Positions 36,537 to 46,563 of a stretch of DNA of 64,000 bases are shown here, in pieces. Under the pieces are notes generated by a model. It was not told the DNA's origin. It saw only the letters and a program-made list of their open reading frames with translations, and made no database searches. This DNA is from Bacteroides sp. (lineage in GTDB: Bacteria; Bacteroidota; Bacteroidia; Bacteroidales; Muribaculaceae). Positions within the stretch are counted from its first letter, which is position 1. Each line of letters opens with the position of its first letter. Location of the stretch: NCBI GenBank assembly GCA_014802325.1, contig JAAVCK010000010.1:124001-188000 (forward strand). The letters run 5' to 3'. Position numbers and translations under genes: made by a program.

Positions 36537-39155
36537 TCACTTACCGGTGAGAAGCTGACGGATGGAGTGGAGCTTGTAGAGGGCGGCCATAGGTGTGAGA
36601 TTATCTATATCAAGGCCGAGTATCTCGTCGCGCAGCGATGAGAGCAGCGGATCGTCGAGCTGAAAGAACGATAGCTGCACGCCCTCTTCCATTTCCGGCA
36701 TGGCAGCCAGCGCAGGAGCAGCGTCGCTTCCGGTCGATGCATTTGCTTTTTCGAGATGGTGAAGCACCGTGTCGGCGCGTTCCACTATAGAGCGGGGCAT
36801 ACCGGCCAGTCGCGCCACGTGGATACCGAAGCTGTGCTCCGAGCCGCCGCGGGCGAGTTTGCGCAGGAATACCACTTTTCCGTCGATTTCCTTGACTGAT
36901 ACATTGTAGTTGACCACGCGGGCGAGTTTGCCTTCCATCTCGTTGAGCTCGTGGTAGTGTGTGGCAAACAGGGTCTTGGGTCGCATATCTCCGCTCTCGT
37001 GGATATGCTCGACGATGGCCCATGCTATCGATATACCGTCGTAGGTGGAAGTGCCGCGTCCCAATTCGTCAAACAGTATGAGCGAGCGTCGGCTCATATT
37101 GTTGAGTATCGAGGCGGCTTCGTTCATCTCCACCATAAATGTCGACTCGCCGAGCGATATGTTGTCGCTTGCCCCGACGCGGGTGAATATCTTGTCGACC
37201 ACTCCGATGCGTGCACTTTCGGCAGCCACGAAGCATCCCATCTGAGCCATTAGCACGTTGAGAGCCGTCTGGCGCAGCAGGGCAGATTTACCCGACATGT
37301 TGGGTCCGGTGAGCATCATGATCTGCGTCTCATCGTTGGAGAGGTTGACAGAGTTGGTGATATACGGCTCTCCGGCGGGCAGCTCTTTCTCTATTACGGG
37401 GTGGCGCGCCTCGGTGAGCGACAGTATGAGCGAATCGTCGACTACCGGACGGTTATAGCGGTTTTCGATAGCCACGCGGGTGAAGGAGTTGAACACGTCG
37501 AGTTGGGCTATGAGGCGTGCGTCAAGGAGCAGAGCCGGTATGTAGTCGGCCAGAGCATTGATAAGATCGGTGAACACCCGCTGCTCTATGATGGCTATAC
37601 GGTCTTGCGCGCCCAGTATCTTTTCCTCATATTCCTTAAGTTCGGGAGTGATGTATCGCTCGGCATTTACGAGAGTCTGCTTGCGTATCCATTCGGCCGG
37701 TACTTTATCGCGGTGGGTGTTGGTGACCTCGATATAGTAGCCGAATACATTATTGTAGCCCACTTTAAGCGACGATATGCCGGTGGCTTCGCTTTCGCGC
37801 TGCTGTATGCGCAGCAGATAGTCCTTGCCCGAGCGTGCTATAGACCGCAGTTCGTCGAGTTCATCGTCTACGCCGGGGCGAATTACGTCGCCGCGGTTGA
37901 GGGCTACCGGTGCATCGTCGGCGATCTCGCGTGCTATGCGGTCGTGTATGCCGGTGCAGGGGTTGAGCTGTTCGCCGATGGCGCGGAGAGCCTGATCAGA
38001 CGATTGCTCGCACAGCGCTTTGACCGGACCTATACATGATAGGGCATTTTTGATCTGCACCACCTCGCGGGGATTGGCTCGTCCGGCAGCCACTTTAGCC
38101 ACGAGACGTTCGAGGTCGCCTATCCTCGCCAGATGTTCGCGGAGTTCCTCGCGGCCTTCGGGATCGCGGAAGAAGTGCTCTACGATGTCGAGTCGCTTGT
38201 TGATTTCCACCGGATCCTTTAGCGGGAAGAGCATCCATCGGCGCAACATGCGGGCTCCCATCGGGCTAACGGTGCGGTCGAGCACGTCGAGCAGACTTTT
38301 GCCCTCCTCGTTGAGAGCCTGGATGAGTTCGAGATTGCGTATGGTAAATCGGTCGAGCCTCACATACTTTTCCTCTTCTATGAGCGCCAGGCGGGTGATG
38401 TGGGCAGTGCGGGTGTGCTGGGTGATGTCGAGATAGTGCAGTATAGCGCCCGAAGCTATCAGGGCTTCATGGAGGCCGTGGAGTCCGAATCCTTTCAGCG
38501 AAGCGGTCTCAAACTGCTTCAGAAGTCGGTCACGGGCGCTGTCGGCGGTGAAAATCCAGTCGTCGAGCTCGAAGTAAAGATAGTTTTCCGACGTCATATC
38601 CTGCATGCGCGACTTATTGCCGCGCTCTATCAGCACCTCCTTAGGCGCGAAGTTGGCAAGCAGTTTGGCTATGTAGTCGGCCGAACCCTCGGCCGTGAGA
38701 AATTCTCCTGTCGATATGTCGAGAAAGGCCACGCCCGTGCGGTCTTTACCGATATGGACGGCGGCCAGAAAATTGTTTTCGCGATGGTTGAGCACATTGT
38801 CGTTGATCGACACACCCGGTGTGATGAGCTCGGTGATACCTCGCTTAACGAGTTTCTTAGTGGTCTTGGGGTCTTCGAGTTGCTCGCATATAGCCACACG
38901 CTTGCCCGCCCTCACGAGTTTGGGTAGATAAGTGTCGAGTGCGTGATGAGGAAATCCTGCCAGTTCCACGTATTGGGCCGAACCGTTGGCGCGGCGAGTA
39001 AGCGTGATACCGAGAATTTCTGACGCGGCTATGGCATCGTCGGAGAACGTCTCGTAGAAGTCGCCCACGCGGAATAGCAGTATAGCATCAGGATGCTTGG
39101 CTTTCATGGCCGCATACTGTTTCATCAGCGGGGTCTCGACTATTTTTTTTGCCAC
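36537..39155 (-). CDS. mutS: DNA mismatch repair protein MutS
   Basis: Recognises base mismatches and short loops, then recruits MutL. The 872-aa protein has the mismatch-reading Phe-x-Glu in RVGDFYETF near the N-terminus, the connector, lever and clamp domains, and the ABC-type ATPase with Walker [17 protein letters not shown], Walker [17 protein letters not shown] and the HYHELNEME motif. Translation begins at a GTG at 39155 ((M)[13 protein letters not shown]), the only start consistent with the conserved N-terminus. It is separated from the upstream GT9 gene by a heptamer-repeat spacer. Confidence 0.97.
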   Translation of the reverse strand: MAKKIVETPLMKQYAAMKAKHPDAILLFRVGDFYETFSDDAIAASEILGITLTRRANGSAQYVELAGFPHHALDTYLPKLVRAGKRVAICEQLEDPKTTKKLVKRGITELITPGVSINDNVLNHRENNFLAAVHIGKDRTGVAFLDISTGEFLTAEGSADYIAKLLANFAPKEVLIERGNKSRMQDMTSENYLYFELDDWIFTADSARDRLLKQFETASLKGFGLHGLHEALIASGAILHYLDITQHTRTAHITRLALIEEEKYVRLDRFTIRNLELIQALNEEGKSLLDVLDRTVSPMGARMLRRWMLFPLKDPVEINKRLDIVEHFFRDPEGREELREHLARIGDLERLVAKVAAGRANPREVVQIKNALSCIGPVKALCEQSSDQALRAIGEQLNPCTGIHDRIAREIADDAPVALNRGDVIRPGVDDELDELRSIARSGKDYLLRIQQRESEATGISSLKVGYNNVFGYYIEVTNTHRDKVPAEWIRKQTLVNAERYITPELKEYEEKILGAQDRIAIIEQRVFTDLINALADYIPALLLDARLIAQLDVFNSFTRVAIENRYNRPVVDDSLILSLTEARHPVIEKELPAGEPYITNSVNLSNDETQIMMLTGPNMSGKSALLRQTALNVLMAQMGCFVAAESARIGVVDKIFTRVGASDNISLGESTFMVEMNEAASILNNMSRRSLILFDELGRGTSTYDGISIAWAIVEHIHESGDMRPKTLFATHYHELNEMEGKLARVVNYNVSVKEIDGKVVFLRKLARGGSEHSFGIHVARLAGMPRSIVERADTVLHHLEKANASTGSDAAPALAAMPEMEEGVQLSFFQLDDPLLSSLRDEILGLDIDNLTPMAALYKLHSIRQLLTGK

Positions 39156-39203
39156 TATTTTTAGAATTTAAAAATTAGAATGGAGTATTTTCTTGTGATC
39201 CCA

Positions 39204-39238
39204 ATCATGCATCATGAATCATGCATCATGAATCATAA
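39204..39238. repeat. Second ATCATGA heptamer array
   Basis: Five 7-mers: ATCATGC, ATCATGA, ATCATGC, ATCATGA, ATCATAA, between the mutS start and the GT9 stop. An AT-rich TTTTTAGAATTTAAAAATTA lead lies at its left, as in the array at 15021-15076. Confidence 0.85.
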
Positions 39239-39244
39239 ATCAAT

Positions 39245-40312
39245 TCAGAGGTGTCTGCTGACTTTATCTATGATGATCTGCGGAGCTATTCCGGCCAGAC
39301 AGTGATAGTCGGCCCGATGGCAGGGCTTGTCGCCAAACACCGAGCACGGGCGGCACGTCATGGAGAGCTGCACTATATCAGAGTCGGCCTGACGCCATCC
39401 TCTGAATCCGCAGTAGGGGTGAGTGGCACCCCAGATGCTGACCACCGGAGTGCGTACGAGCGACGCGAGATGCATGTTGGCCGAGTCCATTGACACCATT
39501 ACATCAAGATGGCTGAGCAGAGAAAGCTCTACCGCAAAGCCGTGGCGCTTCGATGCGAGCGATACGGTGTGGGGAAAGCGAGCCGCCCAGTCGCCGAGCA
39601 CATCGGCCTCTTCCTTGCCACCGCCGAAAAGAAATATCTTCACGGAGGGCATAGCGGCGAAATGATCCACTACCTTTTCCATAAGATGGAGAGGGTAGAT
39701 CTTGCCCTTGTGTTTGGCAAATGGTGCTATGCCAATCCACTTTTCGCCGGGAGCTTTGGGCGGGGTGATTTCGGCAAACAGGTCGACCGGTCCTCCACCT
39801 TCCGGATATAGGGAGTTGAATCTGTTTTCCACCACCAGGCCGAGGCGATAGAATACCTCGCGGTAGCGGGCGCGCTGCGAGGTGAGCGGCAGCATTACCT
39901 TGTTGGTCGATCGGGTGAGGCTGCGTTTTTGAGAGCGGCCCTTGTTGAGGCGCGCCACACGTATGCCGCCCAGGCGTGCACGCAAGTCAAGTATGTGAGT
40001 TCGGAGCACATCGTGGAGATCGGCTACGGCATCGAAGTCATATTCACGCCTCAGATCGCCATACAGGCGGTTGACGCCGGTCAGCCCCTTGTATCTCGGA
40101 TCGTTGAGGTCGATGCCCCTGACGGTGACGTTGGCAGGGGGATTGACAAACATACCTGTCATTGACGAGCGGGTCACAAAGATAAATTGCGTGGCCGGGT
40201 TACACAGGGCCACGCTATAGAGCACCGGGATGGTCATTGCTACGTCGCCCAGTGCCGAAAACCGCGTGACCAGCACGCGGCGCGGAGTATTGTCAGCGCT
40301 TTTGTGCGCCAT
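39245..40312 (-). CDS. Glycosyltransferase family 9 (heptosyltransferase-like)
   Basis: GT-B fold transferase of 355 aa, likely adding a heptose or related sugar to lipid A-core or another envelope glycan on the cytoplasmic face of the membrane. The N-terminal donor/acceptor motif is RFSALGDVAMTIPVLY, and the C-terminal donor site has SMDSANMHLASLVRTPVVSIWGATHP-type sequence. The DUF4254 gene overlaps its start by 20 bp; this pair is common in Bacteroidales. The sugar and acceptor are not deducible. Confidence 0.9.
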   Translation of the reverse strand: MAHKSADNTPRRVLVTRFSALGDVAMTIPVLYSVALCNPATQFIFVTRSSMTGMFVNPPANVTVRGIDLNDPRYKGLTGVNRLYGDLRREYDFDAVADLHDVLRTHILDLRARLGGIRVARLNKGRSQKRSLTRSTNKVMLPLTSQRARYREVFYRLGLVVENRFNSLYPEGGGPVDLFAEITPPKAPGEKWIGIAPFAKHKGKIYPLHLMEKVVDHFAAMPSVKIFLFGGGKEEADVLGDWAARFPHTVSLASKRHGFAVELSLLSHLDVMVSMDSANMHLASLVRTPVVSIWGATHPYCGFRGWRQADSDIVQLSMTCRPCSVFGDKPCHRADYHCLAGIAPQIIIDKVSRHL

Positions 40313-40904
40313 AGAGCACGGGGTTGGTCGACGGATCGTTATACATCTTCATCTGGCGGTATACCTTCATGTATTTGTGTCCGGTCTCTATATCGGCCAG
40401 AAGATCGTCAATAGCCGCGATCAGGTCGGCGCGCTGCTCCAGGAGCACGTTGAGTTTGGCCTGACAGCGGGCCACGTGTTCGGCCGACGCATCGGGGCGA
40501 TTGACCTCGGCGAGCATGTGGTAGATCTTGACAGCGAGAATCGACAGGCGGTCGAGAGCCCAAGCCGGGCTTTCGGTATTGATCTTAGCCTCGGACAGAG
40601 GCTCCACGCCGGCATATTTATCGAGGAAATAGGTGTCGAGCTGCTCCACCATATCGGTGCGCACCTGATTGGAGCGGTCGATGCGGCGCTTGAGTTCGAG
40701 AGCTGCCACGGGATCTATCTGCGGATCACGTATTATATCTTCAAGATGCCACTGCACTACGTCGATCCAGTTTTTCTCAAACAGCGTATGCTCCACCGAG
40801 CCTTCGGGATAAGGGTTGGGGCAGGGAGTGTCGACATTATCAGTCACGTGATATGCTTTGGTGGCTTCTTCAAAAATATCGAAGCTCTTTTTTGCAAAAT
40901 TCAT
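40293..40904 (-). CDS. DUF4254 domain protein
   Basis: 203-aa soluble, helical protein with the DUF4254 features FEEATKAYHVTDNVDTPCPNP, EKNWIDVVQWHLEDIIRDP and DRLSILAVKIYHM. The function is unknown, but the gene regularly precedes or overlaps glycosyltransferase 9 genes in Bacteroidota, as here by 20 bp. A role in the same envelope-glycan pathway is therefore plausible. It starts the operon downstream of the promoter at 40932-40963. Confidence 0.85.
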   Translation of the reverse strand: MNFAKKSFDIFEEATKAYHVTDNVDTPCPNPYPEGSVEHTLFEKNWIDVVQWHLEDIIRDPQIDPVAALELKRRIDRSNQVRTDMVEQLDTYFLDKYAGVEPLSEAKINTESPAWALDRLSILAVKIYHMLAEVNRPDASAEHVARCQAKLNVLLEQRADLIAAIDDLLADIETGHKYMKVYRQMKMYNDPSTNPVLYGAQKR

Positions 40905-40931
40905 ATTGGGGATATAGATTGGTTAGTTACG

Positions 40932-40963
40932 CAAAAATACTCAACCCCCGCCAATCCTCCAAA
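40932..40963 (-). promoter_or_regulatory. Promoter of the DUF4254-GT9 operon
   Basis: Minus strand: TTTG (40963-40960), 20 nt, TATTTTTG (40939-40932), both exact. The -7 box is 28 nt upstream of the DUF4254 start codon. Confidence 0.75.
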
Positions 40964-41106
40964 TATTTGAGAGAAAAAAGGAGTGGGTAATTACTAATTT
41001 ATTGACTGTAAAGCTATAGAAAAAAAGTTCTATAGAAGAATTTTTCTATAAGACTAATAATTGGTCGGAATATCGGGTGTGTGTGGGATGAGGTATTAAT
41101 ACGGCA

Positions 41107-41262
41107 GAAGGCCGCGGAGTGCGCGGCCTTCAAGAGAATGATAGATTACATTTTCAATTCCAATTTCCTTATTACCCCGAGGCGGGGACGACTCTCGTCG
41201 GCCAGCCGGGTGTGTTGTTAAAATCGTGTTGTTTCTAATTTTAATTATCCGATTGCAAAATT
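41107..41262 (-). ncRNA. Possible small RNA in the DUF4254-frdC spacer
   Basis: The 629-bp spacer 40905-41533 has no gene. On the minus strand a -7 box TAATTTTG (41262-41255) is followed by hairpins GACGA/TCGTC and CCCCG/CGGGG (41175-41205) and ends at a perfect 10-bp hairpin GAAGGCCGCG/CGCGGCCTTC (41107-41131). No open frame lies between. The order promoter, structured body, final hairpin suggests a ~140-nt RNA, but the -33 box is weak and there is no T-run. Confidence 0.25.
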
Positions 41263-41404
41263 ATAAAGTATTTTCCAAGCCTGTAATACCCTAAAATGAG
41301 TAAATATAGACGCGGGGCGAGGGGTGGGGTAACTAAAATGTGGTATATATGGGGAGATCAGGCAAGAATAAGCAATAAAATTTAAGGAATTTTTTCTTTA
41401 TTTA

Positions 41405-41435
41405 TTGCAAAGGAGTCGAATTTTCAATACCTTTG
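41405..41435 (+). promoter_or_regulatory. Promoter of the frdCAB operon
   Basis: TTG (41405-41407), 20 nt, TACCTTTG (41428-41435). The -7 box is 98 nt upstream of the frdC ATG, leaving a leader of about 90 nt. Confidence 0.75.
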
Positions 41436-41533
41436 CAGTGCCGTGGCGCTGCGCAGCAGCAGTGGCGGCAGGTAAAAGAGAAATTTCAATAAATCAATTT
41501 CAATATCCTTTTTAAATTTTTAAAGTAACTACT

Positions 41534-42505
41534 ATGTGGTTAACATGTTCATCTGTAGGACGTAAGCTCGTGATGGCTATCACGGGCGCCTGTCTTGTCC
41601 TCTTTGTCACGTTTCACTGCCTGATGAATGGAGTTGCGCTATTCTGGCCCTCGGGCTACAACGCAGTGTGTGAATTCTTAGGCGCCAACTGGTATGCGCT
41701 TGTCGCTACCGTAGGTCTTGCCGCCCTCTTCATCATCCACATCATCTATGCTTTGTGGCTGACAGTACAAAACCGTAACGCCCGCGGCAATGACCGCTAC
41801 GCCGTGACCGCTACCCCCAAGGGTGTGGAATGGTCGTCGCAGAACATGCTCGTGCTCGGTATCGTAGTGCTTGCATTTCTTGTAGTGCACCTGATCCAGT
41901 TCTGGGCCAAGATGCAGCTTCAGGAACTCCTCGGCACCGAGTATGTACACGACGGCGTGGAAGTAGCTCCCGCTGCCGGTACGCTCTTCATCCACCTCGC
42001 TTTCTCACAGGTATGGACTCCGATCGTATACATCATCGGTTTTGTAGCTCTCTGGTTTCATATGAATCACGGCTTCTGGTCGATGTTTCAGACTGCCGGC
42101 TGGGACAATGACACCTGGCTTCCCCGCCTTAAGTGCATCTCATGTTGGTGGACTACCATCGTAGTGGGCCTTTTCATCGCTCAGGCCATTGTGTTCACCG
42201 TGCGTGCCAACACCAATGATTTCGAGACTGAATACAAAGAATATCTTGAGTACAAGGCATCGGAATATGCCCTTTCGACCGACGATTTCAACGCCGGCTT
42301 CCCCTTCTCCGCTCCCGGCTGCGCCGGCCAGGCTGGCTGCGCCGCCGAGTCTACAGAGTGTGGTGCCAAGACCTGCTCACCTGCCGCTTGCGGTAAGGAA
42401 GTGTGCCAAGGCCCCGAATGTTCGCCCGCTGTTTGCGGCAAGGAGTCTTGCAAAGGCGCGCAGTGCGACACCGAGGCATGCGGAAATCCCGGCTGTGCGA
42501 AGTAA
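41534..42505 (+). CDS. frdC: Succinate dehydrogenase/fumarate reductase cytochrome b subunit with Cys-pentad tail
   Basis: Membrane anchor of the quinol:fumarate reductase/succinate dehydrogenase complex, binding heme b and quinone. The first ~225 residues contain five membrane helices (about 15-35, 50-70, 100-120, 145-175, 200-222), as in the Bacteroides-type single-subunit cytochrome b. The protein is 323 aa, about 90 longer than expected. After a hydrophilic stretch, residues 262-323 hold 12 cysteines, ten of them in a strict C-x4-C register (CSPAACGKEVCQGPEC, CSPAVCGKESCKGAQC). The tail is in frame and uses the same codon style as its neighbours. Its function is unknown; metal or cluster binding is a guess. 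Confidence 0.93.
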   Translation: MWLTCSSVGRKLVMAITGACLVLFVTFHCLMNGVALFWPSGYNAVCEFLGANWYALVATVGLAALFIIHIIYALWLTVQNRNARGNDRYAVTATPKGVEWSSQNMLVLGIVVLAFLVVHLIQFWAKMQLQELLGTEYVHDGVEVAPAAGTLFIHLAFSQVWTPIVYIIGFVALWFHMNHGFWSMFQTAGWDNDTWLPRLKCISCWWTTIVVGLFIAQAIVFTVRANTNDFETEYKEYLEYKASEYALSTDDFNAGFPFSAPGCAGQAGCAAESTECGAKTCSPAACGKEVCQGPECSPAVCGKESCKGAQCDTEACGNPGCAK

Positions 42506-42569
42506 GCATTGTCATCCCACTTCACTTTTTACTATTTCAACTCAAACACTATCACACATCTATTAAGAT

Positions 42570-44597
42570 ATGGCAGATATAAAGAATCTCGATGGGATGA
42601 TCGATTCTACCCCCATCATGAAGGATTTTGCCGACATCGAATCCTCCAAGCTACCTGAATATCAGATAGACTCCAAGATACCCGAGGGACCGCTCGCGCA
42701 GAAGTGGACCAACTACAAGGCCCACCAGAAGCTCGTCAATCCCGCCAACAAGCGCAACCTCGACATCATAGTCGTAGGTACCGGTCTTGCCGGTGCATCG
42801 GCTGCCTCAACTCTTGCCGAACTGGGCTTCAACGTGTGGAACTTCTGTATCCAGGATTCTCCCCGTCGCGCTCACTCGATCGCCGCTCAGGGCGGTATCA
42901 ACGCCGCTAAGGATTATCAGAACGACGGCGACTCGGTATACCGTCTGTTTTACGACACGGTAAAGGGCGGTGACTTCCGTTCGCGCGAGGCCAACGTATA
43001 CCGTCTGGCCGAGGTGTCCAACAATATCATTGACCAGTGCGTGCAGCAGGGTGTACCTTTCGCCCGCGAGTACGGCGGTCTGCTCGCCAACCGCTCATTC
43101 GGCGGCGCGCAGGTATCGCGTACGTTCTACGCCAAAGGTCAGACCGGCCAGCAGCTCCTGCTGGGTGCATACTCGTCGCTCAACCGTCAGATCGAGAAGG
43201 GTCAGGTGCGCTCGTTCAACCGTCGCGAAATGCTTGACCTTGTGATCATCGACGGCCGTGCCCGCGGTATCATCGTGCGCAATCTCATCACCGGTGAACT
43301 TGAGCGCTATGCCGCTCACGCTGTGGTGCTGGCTACCGGTGGCTACGGCCGCACATTCTTCCTTTCGACCAACGCTATGGGCTGCAACGGCTCGGCTGCC
43401 ATCCAGGCTTTCCGCCGCGGCGCATACCTTGCCAATCTCGCCTTCACTCAGATCCACCCCACCTGTATTCCCGTGCACGGCGAAGATCAGTCGAAGCTCA
43501 CGCTCATGAGCGAGTCGCTCCGCAACGATGGCCGCATCTGGGTTCCCGCCAAGAAGGAAGATGCCGAAGCTATCCGCGCCGGCAAAAAGAAACCTACCGA
43601 TATCCCCGACGAAGACCGCGACTTCTATCTCGAACGCCGCTACCCGGCATTCGGTAACCTCTGTCCCCGCGACATCGCTTCGCGTGCCGCCAAGGAGCGC
43701 TGCGACGCCGGATTCGGTGTAGGTACGGGCAACGCCGTATATCTCGACTTCAAGTATGCCATCGAGCGTCTGGGCGAGGATGTGGTACGTGACCGCTACG
43801 GCAATCTCTTCGACATGTATCAGATGATCTCCGATGATAATCCCTACGAGACTCCCATGATGATATTCCCCGCATCGCACTACACCATGGGCGGTATCTG
43901 GGTTGACTACGAGCTTCAGACCTCGATCAAGGGTCTCTTCGCTATCGGCGAATGTAACTTCTCTGATCACGGTGCAAACCGTCTGGGCGCATCGGCTCTC
44001 ATGCAGGGTCTTGCCGACGGTTACTTCGTGCTCCCCTACACTATGCAGAACTATCTTGCCGATCAGATCAAGGTGAAACATCCCGGCACGGATCATCCCG
44101 AGTTTGATAAAGTGGAGAAAGAGGTGCGTGACCGTATAGCCCGCCTGATGAACATCAAGGGTACCAAGTCGCCCGATCAGATCCACAAGCGTCTCGGCCA
44201 CGTGATGTGGAACCTCGTAGGTATGGGTCGCACACTTCAGAGCCTCGTGAAAGCTACTGAGGAGATAGCTGACGTGCGCAAGGAATTCTACAGCGACCTC
44301 CGCATCGTGGGCAGCGCCGACGATCTCAACACCGAGCTCGAAAAGGCTCTCCGCCTCGAAGACTTCCTCGAAATGGCCCGCATGATGGCTATTGACGCCC
44401 TCAACCGCAACGAATCGTGCGGCGCTCACTTCCGTGAGGAATACCAGACTGCCGACGGCGAGGCTGCCCGCAACGATAAGGACTATATGTACGTATCGTG
44501 CTGGAAGTACACCGGCGACAACGAGCGTCCCATCCTGCTCAAGGAGCCCCTCAACTACGAGGAAATCCAGGTACAGACCCGTAACTATAAATCCTGA
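42570..44597 (+). CDS. frdA: Fumarate reductase/succinate dehydrogenase flavoprotein subunit
   Basis: Catalytic subunit interconverting succinate and fumarate; in gut Bacteroidales it mainly reduces fumarate on the way to succinate and propionate. The 675-aa protein has the FAD-binding motif [15 protein letters not shown] (67-80) and covalent-FAD histidine H102 in [15 protein letters not shown]. The active-site segments include [11 protein letters not shown] and [20 protein letters not shown]. An N-terminal extension of about 30 residues precedes the usual [20 protein letters not shown] start. It lies 64 bp after frdC and 50 bp before frdB. Confidence 0.97.
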   Translation: MADIKNLDGMIDSTPIMKDFADIESSKLPEYQIDSKIPEGPLAQKWTNYKAHQKLVNPANKRNLDIIVVGTGLAGASAASTLAELGFNVWNFCIQDSPRRAHSIAAQGGINAAKDYQNDGDSVYRLFYDTVKGGDFRSREANVYRLAEVSNNIIDQCVQQGVPFAREYGGLLANRSFGGAQVSRTFYAKGQTGQQLLLGAYSSLNRQIEKGQVRSFNRREMLDLVIIDGRARGIIVRNLITGELERYAAHAVVLATGGYGRTFFLSTNAMGCNGSAAIQAFRRGAYLANLAFTQIHPTCIPVHGEDQSKLTLMSESLRNDGRIWVPAKKEDAEAIRAGKKKPTDIPDEDRDFYLERRYPAFGNLCPRDIASRAAKERCDAGFGVGTGNAVYLDFKYAIERLGEDVVRDRYGNLFDMYQMISDDNPYETPMMIFPASHYTMGGIWVDYELQTSIKGLFAIGECNFSDHGANRLGASALMQGLADGYFVLPYTMQNYLADQIKVKHPGTDHPEFDKVEKEVRDRIARLMNIKGTKSPDQIHKRLGHVMWNLVGMGRTLQSLVKATEEIADVRKEFYSDLRIVGSADDLNTELEKALRLEDFLEMARMMAIDALNRNESCGAHFREEYQTADGEAARNDKDYMYVSCWKYTGDNERPILLKEPLNYEEIQVQTRNYKS

Positions 44598-44647
44598 CGC
44601 TGAACGTCATAATTCAAATTCCTTACTCACATTTTTGAATATCCGAT

Positions 44648-45403
44648 ATGGAATCTACTATAAATGTAAATCTCAGAATTTGGCGCCAGCGTGGCCCCAA
44701 AGAACCCGGTAAGCTCGTTGACTACCGCGTGGAAAACGTATCCACCGGTTCGAGCTTCCTCGAAATGCTCGACATGCTCAATCAGCAGCTCGTAGAGAAG
44801 GGCGAAGAGCCTGTGGTGTTTGACAGCGACTGCCGCGAAGGTATCTGCGGCATGTGCTCGCTCTACATCAACGGACACCCCCACGGCCCCGTGCAGGGCA
44901 TCACTACCTGCCAGCTCCATATGCGTAAGTTTCACAACGAGGAGACCATCACCATCGAGCCCTGGCGTTCGGCAGCGTTCCCCATCGTGCGCGACCTCAT
45001 GGTTGACCGCAACGCTTTCGACAAGATCCAGCAGGCCGGCGGCTATGTATCGTTCAACTGCGGAGGCGCTCAGGATGCCAACAATCTCCCCATCTCCAAG
45101 GAAGTAGCCGACATAGCTATGGACTCGGCCACCTGTATAGGTTGCGGCGCCTGCGTGGCAGCTTGCAAAAACGGTTCGGCCATGCTCTTTGTCAGCGCCA
45201 AGGTTAGCCAGTTTGCCCTCCTGCCCCAGGGTCAGGTAGAGCGCGCGCGTCGTGCCCGCAAGATGGTGGCCCGCATGGACGAACTCGGTTTCGGTAACTG
45301 CACCAACACCGGTGCCTGCGCCGCCGAGTGCCCCAAGAACGTACCTCTGAGCAACATCGCCCGCCTCAACCGCGAGTTTATCAAAGCCAAGCTCAAAGAC
45401 TGA
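44648..45403 (+). CDS. frdB: Fumarate reductase/succinate dehydrogenase iron-sulfur subunit
   Basis: Electron-transfer subunit linking flavin to heme/quinone. The 251-aa protein has the 2Fe-2S ligands in [19 protein letters not shown] with a later cysteine (TTCQ), then [14 protein letters not shown] and [17 protein letters not shown] for the 4Fe-4S and 3Fe-4S clusters. All expected cysteines are present. It is the last gene of the frdCAB operon and is followed 21 bp later by a perfect terminator hairpin. Confidence 0.97.
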   Translation: MESTINVNLRIWRQRGPKEPGKLVDYRVENVSTGSSFLEMLDMLNQQLVEKGEEPVVFDSDCREGICGMCSLYINGHPHGPVQGITTCQLHMRKFHNEETITIEPWRSAAFPIVRDLMVDRNAFDKIQQAGGYVSFNCGGAQDANNLPISKEVADIAMDSATCIGCGACVAACKNGSAMLFVSAKVSQFALLPQGQVERARRARKMVARMDELGFGNCTNTGACAAECPKNVPLSNIARLNREFIKAKLKD

Positions 45404-45424
45404 TTCATCCCCTCCCTATAACCG

Positions 45425-45458
45425 ATCGCCCGGCCTGCACAGCACGCCGGGCGATTTT
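45425..45458 (+). terminator. Terminator of frdCAB
   Basis: Perfect 10-bp stem ATCGCCCGGC/GCCGGGCGAT (45425-45434, 45446-45455) with an 11-nt loop, then TTTTGCG. It starts 22 nt after the frdB stop codon. Confidence 0.85.
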
Positions 45459-45478
45459 GCGTTGTGTTGACTGAGGAT

Positions 45479-46010
45479 GGTAATTTAGTAGGGACATCGC
45501 TCCGCGATGTTTCTAATAACAGCATAAAGGTAATATCTGTGCGTATGTCGTCGAACCACGCCGCCGCGACTTCAGCGATGAATGATGTATAACCCGAGGA
45601 GCGTCCGCCAACCGATCGTTGAGCAGCGACCTCGTCCCAGTTCATAATTTAGAAAAACGACATCCGTGCTCCGCAGCTCATAGGTTTTTTCATTCATCTG
45701 TCCGCGGGTTGCACCCGCGGTTAACCACGACATCGGGCCTCCGGCCCTCATTTCCTATCTTTTTGGTGGCCCGACGGCATACCGACATCATCTGTAGGGG
45801 CGCTTCCTCAGGAGCGCCCGGCGGTGCAAAATGGTAATTTCCGCATAACTGAAAAGCAGTCTCTACATCTGATGTTCAGCGATTTACTCTTTTGCAATCC
45901 TCCAATACAAAGCAAAGCTCTATCCCTACATCTTGAGATTACATTATTGCTCTGCCGGGGCGTCTTGAGGAACGCCCCCTACAGGTGTCTCCTAAATTGA
46001 GTGGTCAATA
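45479..46010. repeat. Palindrome mosaic, second locus
   Basis: Gene-free DNA between frdB and the luxR-type gene sharing modules with 18.0-18.9 kb: ACATCGCTCCGCGATGT near 45487, the CCGCGGG palindrome at 45702-45720 within 24 bp identical to 18356-18379, CTGTAGGGGCGCTTC at 45792-45806 identical to 18113-18127, and a GGGGCGTcttgaggAACGCCCC hairpin near 45960. No reading frame is convincing. Confidence 0.8.
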
Positions 46011-46029
46011 GGGAGTTGCCTAAAACAGG

Positions 46030-46563
46030 TCAGATGTCGCTTTCGGATACGTAGCCGTTCATCACGGCGTAGATGCCGAGGCCTGAGATGCTTTTTATGC
46101 CGAGCTTGGCGGTGATGTTTTTGCGGTGGGTGAGCACGGTGTTGATGCTGATGGAGAGCCGGTCGGCAATCTCTTTGTTGATACAGCCGCGGGCGAGCAG
46201 GCGAAGCACGTCGATCTCGCGCTGCGAGAGGGTGGACTGTTCGACAGCCGGCGCCGGGAGCGACGAGAGGATTTCTTGAATGCGTTCGAGAAGTGCTTCA
46301 GAGCCGAGCGTGGGGTCGATGGTGAGAAATGTGTCAGAGGCATATGCGGTGACCACAGCCGTGGTCTTGCGCCTCGGGGCGAAAAAGGCCGAGTGCTCCA
46401 CCACTGCGTCGGCATCGGCTATCCATAATGCGGGTTCGGTGTCGGGCGGAGAAGCGGGCGACACGCTTACTACCGAGGCATCGGTGATAATGCCCAGCAG
46501 ACGCCTGAGACCTTCGGAGCGGAGGGTGTCGCGGCTTACTATTGCTATGGAGCGGCGTTTCAT
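46030..46563 (-). CDS. LuxR-type transcriptional regulator with degenerate receiver-like domain
   Basis: 177 aa. The C-terminal LuxR/GerE helix-turn-helix is clear: LSQREIDVLRLLARGCINKEIADRLSISINTVLTHRKNITAKLGI (in parts, residues about 112-157). The N-terminal 100 residues resemble a response-regulator receiver only loosely: the expected phosphate-site acidic pocket is not obvious, and the segment ends in a serine/proline linker. It overlaps the degenerate hemerythrin-like gene by 4 bp, so the pair is probably one regulatory module. Target genes are unknown. Confidence 0.85.
   Translation of the reverse strand: MKRRSIAIVSRDTLRSEGLRRLLGIITDASVVSVSPASPPDTEPALWIADADAVVEHSAFFAPRRKTTAVVTAYASDTFLTIDPTLGSEALLERIQEILSSLPAPAVEQSTLSQREIDVLRLLARGCINKEIADRLSISINTVLTHRKNITAKLGIKSISGLGIYAVMNGYVSESDI

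Noticed and set aside
43095-44429. 444-aa minus-strand frame opposite frdA
   Set aside because: Antisense shadow of the highly conserved flavoprotein gene, open because of codon bias.
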